Origin: Cercis canadensis
Taxonomy: Eukaryota; Streptophyta; Magnoliopsida; Fabales; Fabaceae
Direction: 5' to 3'
Assembly (NCBI GenBank): GCA_003255065.1
Contig: QAOA01005092.1
Coordinates: forward strand, 9,712 to 73,711
DNA: 64,000 bases
The notes under the pieces are model-generated. The model made no database searches, had not been told where the DNA came from, and saw nothing but the letters and a program-made list of their open reading frames with translations. The translations under genes were made by a program, and so were the position numbers. This document shows, piece by piece, positions 57,192-64,000 of the stretch. Within the stretch, counting starts at the first letter, position 1. Every line of letters starts with the position of its first letter.

Positions 57192-57944
57192 TGGAGAAGA
57201 TCTCGTTAGCAGTTCGCCTGAACCTATTCTCAGTCACATAGTCAACTTCCTTCCCACATAGGATATAGTTCGTACTAGTGTGCTAGCCAAAAGTTGAAAA
57301 TACAAATGGAGATCCATCACCTGTATAGACGTGCATCATATTTTGACCCGTCTAGATTGGGAGGAGGATGGGAGGGCAAGAGCACATTCCTTTGTCATGT
57401 TTGTGAACAAAGTGCTCCAACAACTCTCAAGTTCAACTATTTGCAATTATTGGCTTCATCTTTGAGAAAGCCAGTATGATGCACATGATTTTACTATGTG
57501 GTTCTCTGATATCTAAAGACGTGGAGTCCATGAGCTAGAAATAAATTATGTACATGACATCCATGTTTTCCCTAGTAGTATTTTTGACTGTAGATCCCTT
57601 GTGAAATTGGTGCTTGAGATGGACTATTTTTCCATCAGAGTACATTCCTCTATTTGTCTTCCATTCCTTCAAGCTCTTGTGCTTGTAGGAATGCTTGTGG
57701 TTGTGGGTGATCTCTTTCTTCATTTGAAGGACTTGGTGCATGGTTTCCATGTGCTTGAATTGTTTGAATCTTATAGATGTGATTGGTCAAATGTGAGGGA
57801 TATCTCTATAAATGCGCCTCTGCTTGAAACTTTCCATATGGATTACCTACATTTTGAATTTGACAAAATGAAACATAGTCTTCTGCCATCAAAATATTTT
57901 CACCCCATTTAAGAGTATTCTCATACCAATTTAGTGGTACTGAA
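57192..57944 (+). pseudogene. F-box/LRR-type protein pseudogene, plus-strand arm
   Basis: Reads GEDLVSSSPEPILSHIVNFL, PT-stop, DIVRTSVLAKS-stop and KYKWRSIT, then further LRR-like text ending INAPLLETFHMDYLHFEFD. The F-box of F-box/FBD/LRR proteins (substrate receptors of SCF ubiquitin ligases) is recognisable (LP..I..HIL.FLP..D....S.L...W). At least two stops and frameshifts. The same gene lies inverted at 57965-58828. Confidence 0.78.
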
Positions 57945-58680
57945 GACATCATCAAGATGTTGTGTTTAGTACCACTAAATTGGTACGAGAAAACTCTTAA
58001 ATGGAGTGCAAATATTTTGATAGCATAAGACTCTAGTTCATCATCGAGGTGATCAAATTCAAAATGTGGGTAATCCATATAGAAAGTTTCAAGTAGAGGC
58101 ACATTTATAGAAATATCATTCACACTGGATCAATCACGGCTATAAAATTTAAATGATTTGAGCACAGGAAAGCCAAGCATCAAGTCCTTCAAATGAGACC
58201 TAGGAGGTTTGGAAGACATAGAGGATTATACTTTGATGGAACAATGGATCTTGAGCACCAACTTAATGAGGAAGCTATCGTCGAAAAGACTACTAGGGAA
58301 GACAAGAATGTTATATACATAAATTATTTCAAGCTCATGGACTCCACGTCTTAAGATATCAGTGAACCATATAGATGATTCAAATAGCCTTTTCAAAAGA
58401 TAAAACCTAAAACTGCAAATAGTTGAACTTGAGAGTTACTGGAGCACTCTATTCACAAACATAATAAAGGAATGTATTCTTGCCCTCACTTCCTCTTCTC
58501 CATCTTGATAGGTAAAAAAATCACACAAGTTTATATAGGTGATGGATCTCCATTTGTAATTCCAACTTTTCGCTAGCACACTAGTACAAACTGCATCCTT
58601 TACAGGAAGAAAGTTGAGTATGTGATCAATAATAGCTTTAGGCAAATCGTTAATGAGATCTTCTCCATCAAGGTTCATAG
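57192..58680. repeat. Large inverted repeat (tail-to-tail F-box copies)
   Basis: The two arms converge near 57950-57960. CATTTAAGAGTATTCTCATA on the left is mirrored by the complement of the ACTCTTAAATG segment on the right, with only about 30 bp of partly palindromic spacer (GAAGACATCATC / GATGTTGTG). A transcript reading through would form a long imperfect hairpin. Confidence 0.75.
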
Positions 58681-58828
58681 TTGTTTGATTCTTTTTTCTA
58701 GCATCAATTGTAAAAGAGTTCATGAGAAAGGATTTTCCAGCAAGGGTTTTAGATAAAGTCATTGATTGACAAGAGTGAAATAAAGTAGATATCAACACTT
58801 TGAACCAAATAGATATTGAGCATTTCAT
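57965..58828 (-). pseudogene. F-box/LRR-type protein pseudogene, minus-strand arm
   Basis: Minus-strand frame with ATG at 58828 or, more naturally, at 58678 (MNLDGEDLINDLPKAIIDHI), then LNFLPVKDAVCTSVLAKSW and WRSITYINLCDFF. This is a clear F-box followed by the first LRR segment; the frame closes at 58436. Downstream, LRR-like text resumes in other frames (INVPLLETFYMDYPHFEFD at about 58090-58030). The N-terminal F-box is intact, but the LRR/FBD part needed for substrate choice is broken. Confidence 0.78.
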
Positions 58829-59247
58829 ATATCTTTGAGTATGAGAAAGTGTTCAGAAATCTAAAATCAATCTAATAACCCTAGAAGAACTTGAAGGATT
58901 TGAAATCGAAGCAGAATAATTGAGAGTTAAGACTCACCAAACCACAGCCTTTGAACTCTATTGGAAGAAAAGTAGCTTGATTGAAGATTCAGATGATGGA
59001 TTCTCAAGCCAGACTAAAAAAGTGATGATATAGATGTTAAGGTTGTATATCCGAAATCCTTTATTGGCGTCCATTATAGATTTGTATCTCTGCAGATTTA
59101 CTGATTTTCTCGATTTTCCTTTCATCACCTCTTCCTGGCTTCCTTTCTTTCCATTTTATTTTTACAGAATGTTCCTTCCAATAGTTACATGTATTAATGT
59201 TCATTAGTTCTGAACTTTTTGACATTCCATTAAATGCCGAGATAGAG
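58829..59247. other. 5' flank of the minus-strand F-box copy
   Basis: No gene recognised. Probably promoter and leader of the former F-box gene. Confidence 0.4.
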
Positions 59248-59492
59248 CTTTCAGATATGTGCTCTGTGAGTCTGACTCACTAGAGGCTGTGAATCTCATC
59301 TCTCGAGTTGATGCTAATTTCATTTCAGACATTAGGCACCATGTGCAGCAAGATTGGGTGGTGAGAATTTTTCATGTTCTTCAAGAAGCTAATCAAGGGG
59401 AAGATTTTATGGCTAAGGCAGGTTCGAAAGGGATTGCTTCCTTCTTGAGTTTGGAGAAGCCTCTTTCTGGTAAGGATTCTGCATGCGGATAA
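59248..59492 (+). pseudogene. RNase H-like fragment (non-LTR element type)
   Basis: CESDSLEAVNLISRVDANF, then HHVQQDWVVRIFHVLQEANQ and ADFMAK-like text. This is the C-terminal half of the plant RNase H-like domain found at the end of LINE polyproteins and in domesticated copies (ESDSLxAVxLI ... HVxREANxxADxLAK). One Asp is changed (GEDFMAKAG). The catalytic first half is absent. Confidence 0.7.
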
Positions 59493-60041
59493 GCTACAAG
59501 TAAAGTTTATTAGAGTTAGTTTTTCCTATTTATATAAAAACCTTTTTGTATCTATATAAAAACTTGATTATTTTAAACATAGCACACTTTTCTAAATTTC
59601 TCCAGAGATAATGTTGGAGATAAATCTAGAATAATAGTTAAACAAGAAGAACTGCCATACTGGGGGCTTCTCCATAGGCGATGCAAGTGCATATAAATAG
59701 GCATAGTGCTGCTACCTTCAAGAGCAGAAGAAAAATAGAGACAAGTCATCAGCCTTGTACCTTTGACACTTCCTTCAAACATTTTTTCAACCATTCATCT
59801 TGTAACGTTTCCTACGTTCCTTGACTCATTCACCAATCACCAACACTCTTTCTATTCCCTTCACACACACACATCCAACTACTTTCTCATCCTATAAACT
59901 AGCAGATTACTCTTCATGTGGGTATTTTAATTTTATGGATTTCTTTCCCAATTTTCCATTCACTTACTATGAATATGGCCAACCTTATTTAACTTCTATG
60001 GACTTACTTTATGGCAATAATAAGAATGTATGTTCACTAAC
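59493..60041. other. Possible truncated 5' gene region
   Basis: A TATAAATAGG box at about 59691-59700 is followed 120 bp later by an 83-codon open frame (59821-60072, MTHSPITNTLSIPF...). It has no recognised domain and runs into the copia LTR at about 60042. Could be an interrupted gene; equally could be chance. Confidence 0.25.
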
Positions 60042-60293
60042 TAAAATCAAAGTTGAGCATAGAAGCAGTTGAAAGGGAGAAGGTTGAGAACGAGAGAGAG
60101 AGAAAATGATTTCTATGTTATTACTGAATGAAGAGCAAAAAGTGCATATATAGAAAGGCTAAACTACTCCGAACAAACTGAACTAACTAATTACAAGAAT
60201 AGACTAACTATGGGCTTAACTGAATACAGCCCATTAACTAATCAGGGCCCATGATAAATATAACTAATAACTAACTAACTAATATAACTAATA
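60042..60293 (-). mobile_element. Copia 3' LTR
   Basis: Same family as the LTR at 16148-16405. A polypurine tract (complement of CCCCCCTCTC, 60294-60303) abuts it on the pol side, so for this minus-strand element it is the 3' LTR. Confidence 0.8.
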
Positions 60294-60301
60294 CCCCCCT
60301 C

Positions 60302-63300
60302 TCAAGCTGGATGTGGAGACAATCCAAGCTTGAATAGTGTCTTATGATGCTTCAGAGTAGGATGGGACTTAGTGAAAATATATGCCAACTGGTCTGTGGT
60401 AGGAAGATGAGAGAGTGAGAGAAGGCCATCTAACAGTTGCTCACGAACATAATGACAATCAATGTCAATGTGTTTAGTGTGTTCATGAAAGTCTAGATTG
60501 TGAGAAATGTAGATGGATGCCATGTTGTCACATTTAAGAGGGATGGGAGTGACATGAGAAACACCAAGATCACTGAGCAAACAACTAAGCCATGCTAATT
60601 CAGTAGTGACTCTTCTCATGGACCTATACTCAGCTTCTGTAGAAGAAAAAGAAACAGTGGTTTGCTTCTTGGACTTCCATGACACAGGACTACCACCAAG
60701 CATAATAAAATAACCACTAACAGATTTTCTGGAGAAAGGACATGCAGCCCAATCAGAGTCACAATAGGCAAGAAGACGTAAATCTGCAGTGTTGTTCATG
60801 AAAATGCCCTAAAGGGGATGGGAATAGAGATACTGCAAAACATGGATGGCTGCTTGCATATGAGCTTGACAAGGATGATGATTGAATTGGCTAAGGAACT
60901 GCACTGTGTAGGCTTTGTTTGCCCGAGTGTGCAACAGAAAATTTAACTTGCCAAGCAATCTTCTATAAATGGTGGGGTCAAGTAAGGGATCAGGCATGTC
61001 AAGATCCAACTTCACATTGTTGGCTAAGGGACAAGTCACTTGAGGCATAGCAGAAACTTGGAAGTCATTGCTAAGGTCAATGGTGTATTTTCGTTGACTA
61101 ACTAAAAGACCTTGAGACAAGGGAGTGAACTCGAGACCAAGAAAATAGTGAAGGGTGCCAAGATCTTTAATTCTGAATGTAGCATCAAGGTGTTGTTTGA
61201 GAGACTGGACTTTAGGTAAATCATCACCAGTGACCAAGAGATCATCAACATAAACTGCCACAATAACCAAAGAACTAGAAGATTTCTTAATAAACAAAGA
61301 GTAGTCATGAGGAGAATGTTCATAACCTCTGTGATGAAGAGTTCTGACAACTTAGCATACCACTGACATGAAGCTTGTTTCAAAACACACAAGGACTTCT
61401 TTAATTTGTAGACTAAGGAAGAATAAAAAATAGTGATACCTGGAGGAGTTTGCATGTAGATATCCTCATGAAGAGTGCCACGCAAAAAAGGCATTATTAA
61501 CATCTTGTTGAAAGAGAGATCAACCACGTTTAACAACAAATGCAATTAAGGTTCTAATGCTAGTAAACCTAACAACTGGAGAAAAAGTCTCAAAATAATC
61601 CTCACCTTCCTTTTGAGTAAAACCTCTAACCACAAGCCTAGCTTTGTATCTCTCTATAGAGCCATCTGATTTCCTTTTAATCTTGTAAACCCACCTACAA
61701 CTGATAGGCTTCTTGCCATTAGGCAGTTTGACAATATCCCGGGTTTTATTAATCTCAAGAGCTTCAAACTCTTTAGCAATTGCTTCATCCCAGAGTGGAT
61801 TACTTGCAGCTTGTTGATCGGACTTATCGCTATCCAATTAAATTAAACCAAATCCTTTTTAAAGAATGCAATACAGGGCTTATCCGGGAAGTCTCTCTCA
61901 GGGAATGCAATGACTAATTAATAACTTCAAGATAACTAATTGGGGATTTGCAAACACATATTATATTATCAAATGTAAATTGCAGAATTATACAATGATT
62001 AAATTAGTTGATTAAAACGCAACCTAACTAGACATCCATCAAGAATTAGTTTCATTCATCCTAGACTGAGCATGAGTAATCAAGTATTAATGCATTGCTA
62101 ATTGATTTTAGTTATAAATGAAATCTCTGCTTTATAACTAAGTGTCCCTATTAAATTATCATTCAGAATCCAATTTAACCACAGACATCACTAATCCTTG
62201 CAATCGCACATAATAGGCAATTTGTTGTTTAACCTAAAACTGAACATCAATTAACAAAACTTCTCTGGATTCATCCAGTAGAACAAAGATTGATCAACCT
62301 AAATTCTATTTCATGCCTCAGAATCCATATGAATAACATAAATCTCTATTAATCCAAACAAAAATCAAGGAAAGGTAGAAATCCAAAGATAAACAAATTT
62401 ACATTAAACTAGAAACAATTAAGTACATAATCTCAAAACCAAACCAAATTAAATCTGGAGTCTAGCTTGGTTACAGAAGTTCAACTCCTCCATGGCCATC
62501 AAATTCGAGCTCCAATGGAAGAGGGAGGCAATGAAACAATAAGTCTAGAGAGAAAAATGAAACTAGGAAAAAGGAATAACTGTCTCCTAAAAACTATCCT
62601 TCTCTTTACCCAATACCAAAGACTAAACTGCCCCTCTATGTAGGCTTCCTTCTCAGCTTCAGAATGAGTTCTCCCTTGTATGAATTGGACTTCAGATTAA
62701 GAAAGTGAGCCTGAATAAGTGGGCTCAGCCCAGTAGTCTAAGTGTTAACTTCGATAGGTCAGGGCACCACTAAGAAATTTCCGAATGGAAATTACGTCTT
62801 CATAAGAGTTATAGCTCTGTGTCTTAGCTTTTCTACATGACCAAAATCATAATTTTTAGAGATCGGGAACTCAAGATAAGCCTAAAATACCAAGACAAGG
62901 TCCAAGTGACAATGTTAAAGGATAAAAACCCTAAAGCCCACATGGAACCCAAATCACAAAATAAGGCCTAAGTCATGAAATTAAGCATAGGAGATGATGA
63001 AAAACCTTAGGAAATGAAAGTCAAATAACATATAAAAATACTATTTATCACTTGCTTATAGGTCTAAGGTTCAATATCAGTGAGGATATTGTAAGTAAGA
63101 TGTTGAGTGTTGTCAAATAAGGTGCTGAAGCATAAGGATTTGGTAGCAAAATAGGCATTGGTGATAGTATGACAACAAGAACCAGTGAGGGAATGTGTAT
63201 CAATGGCATCCATAGCAGAACCACAAATGTAATCCTGAAGAGAAGGAGGTGGCCTGATGATTCTGGTGGACTTTCTAAGGGATTGACTATCCTAATTAGT

Positions 63301-63873
63301 ATTAGACACTGGAGTAGGAGAGGAAGGACAAGGCAATGGAGACAAATTAAGAGGTAGAGGGGCAGGAACATCAGTCGGAATATCTTTCATAGATGAAGGT
63401 AAAGGAGAAGGAGAATGTTCAAAAATAGGAGATGAATGCAAAGGAAAAATTGTTTCATGAAAAATGATGTCTTGGGAAACACTTATCTCCAGAGTTTGAA
63501 GATTAAGAACTTTATAGGCTTTCTTTCCAAATGGATATCCTAGAAAAATGCAAGGAAAGGAACGAGGCATAAACTTGTCTCTACCTTGAGCAGTGGTAGA
63601 AACAAAAACATAGACAACCAAAAGATTTAAGGTGGGAAAATGAAGGCAATTGATTAAAAAGCACTTGATAGGGTGTTTGATTATGAAGAACCTTGGAAGG
63701 CATTCTATTGATAAGATAGGTGGCTGTGAGGACACAGTCACCCCAGTATTTCTTAGGTAAACCAGATTGATATGAAAGGGCCATAGAAGTTTCAAGTAAA
63801 TGACGATGTTTACGTTCAACAACCCCATTTTGTTGAGGTGTCTATGGACAGGAAGTCTAATGAATGATACCAT
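60302..63873 (-). mobile_element. Degenerate Ty1/copia pol (IN-RT-RNaseH)
   Basis: Minus strand, 5' to 3': integrase end ([22 protein letters not shown], then PCIFLGYPFGKKAYKV) at about 63850-63430; variable linker to 63056; reverse transcriptase start NPLWDEAIAKEFEALE, CRWVYKIKRKSDGSIERYKA (about 61800-61620), [11 protein letters not shown] catalytic site (about 61245), then RRLLGKLNFL; RNase H YCDSDWA, SWKSKKQ, STEAEYR and HTKHIDIDCH to stop at 60302. Frameshifts (about 61300, 61540) and a stop near 60808. Broken between linker and RT by a solo LTR at 61815-63050. Gag and protease lie beyond the N at 63874. Confidence 0.9.
61815..63050 (-). mobile_element. Solo LTR inserted in the copia pol
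   Basis: Minus-strand ends are TGATAAATAG...CCGATCA (TG...CA, with TGAT/ATCA inverted tips). It is flanked by 5-bp repeats CTTGT (61810-61814) and CTTGC (63051-63055), one mismatch. Removing it rejoins the EPxTYKQ / AASNPLWDEA junction of the copia polyprotein. No internal region, primer site or coding sequence, so it is a solo LTR (about 1.24 kb) of another family, probably gypsy. Confidence 0.78.
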
Positions 63874-64000
63874 NTCAATTAAAATAGCATTCCTAGTAAA
63901 ATTAGGAAGTTAAAAGGTCAAATCACGAGTTGACCGCCGGGGGGCTGCAGCCTTGGGATTGGGCGCTGCAGCGCCCTGAAGTTTGCTTGACGGGCGCTGC
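63874..64000. other. Contig join (single N) and unrelated tail
   Basis: The copia text stops at the single N at 63874. The remaining 126 bp contain GC-rich inverted motifs (GGGCTGCAGCC, GCGCTGCAGCGCC) unlike the rest of the window. No overlap duplication is visible here. Source not identified. Confidence 0.5.

Overview
This is a nuclear window from a flowering plant, most likely a woody eudicot. The genes are intron-rich with GT-AG splice sites, intergenic DNA is AT-rich, and plant-type Ty1/copia, Ty3/gypsy, TRIM, LINE-L1, CACTA and foldback elements are dense. I cannot name the species. There are no bacterial features and I saw no tRNA or rRNA gene.

Layout. 1-800 is an antisense Ty1/copia 5' end. 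810-4600 is a decayed Ty3/gypsy pol. 4642-5275 is a complete TRIM with target-site duplication. 6030-13500 holds a MITE-like element and two related CACTA copies that carry captured host exons (exportin-1 exon 1; in the first copy also a GDSL lipase exon and an unknown exon), with a 373-N gap between them. 13500-18080 is a mosaic of LINE-L1 and two copia gag fragments. 18500-56560 is a diterpenoid-type cluster. 56940-58830 is an inverted pair of broken F-box genes. 59248-63873 has an RNase H-like relic and a copia pol interrupted by a solo LTR.

The cluster. Two ent-kaurene synthase-like (TPS-e/f) genes lie head-to-tail on the plus strand. The first (18505-25171) is a pseudogene with nonsense codons, lost splice acceptors and an internal tandem duplication of exons 10-13. 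The second (28042-33459) has 14 exons and reads as an intact protein of about 803 residues once a 522-bp unmerged assembly overlap at a single N (32394) is discounted. Downstream on the minus strand are five CYP71-clan P450 copies. Only the third (45129-47751, 501 aa) is intact. The others carry frameshifts, deletions or truncations. A relic of a kaurene synthase 3' end (about 52830-53020) lies next to the fifth P450 and mirrors the arrangement of the intact synthase and the first P450. This implies that a synthase+P450 module was duplicated as a unit; the middle P450s then spread as tandem repeats of about 5 kb.

Functional inference: the intact synthase would make an ent-kaurane-type (or related) diterpene in plastids from a class II cyclase product. 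The intact P450 is a candidate oxidase for it. The pairing is inferred from linkage only.
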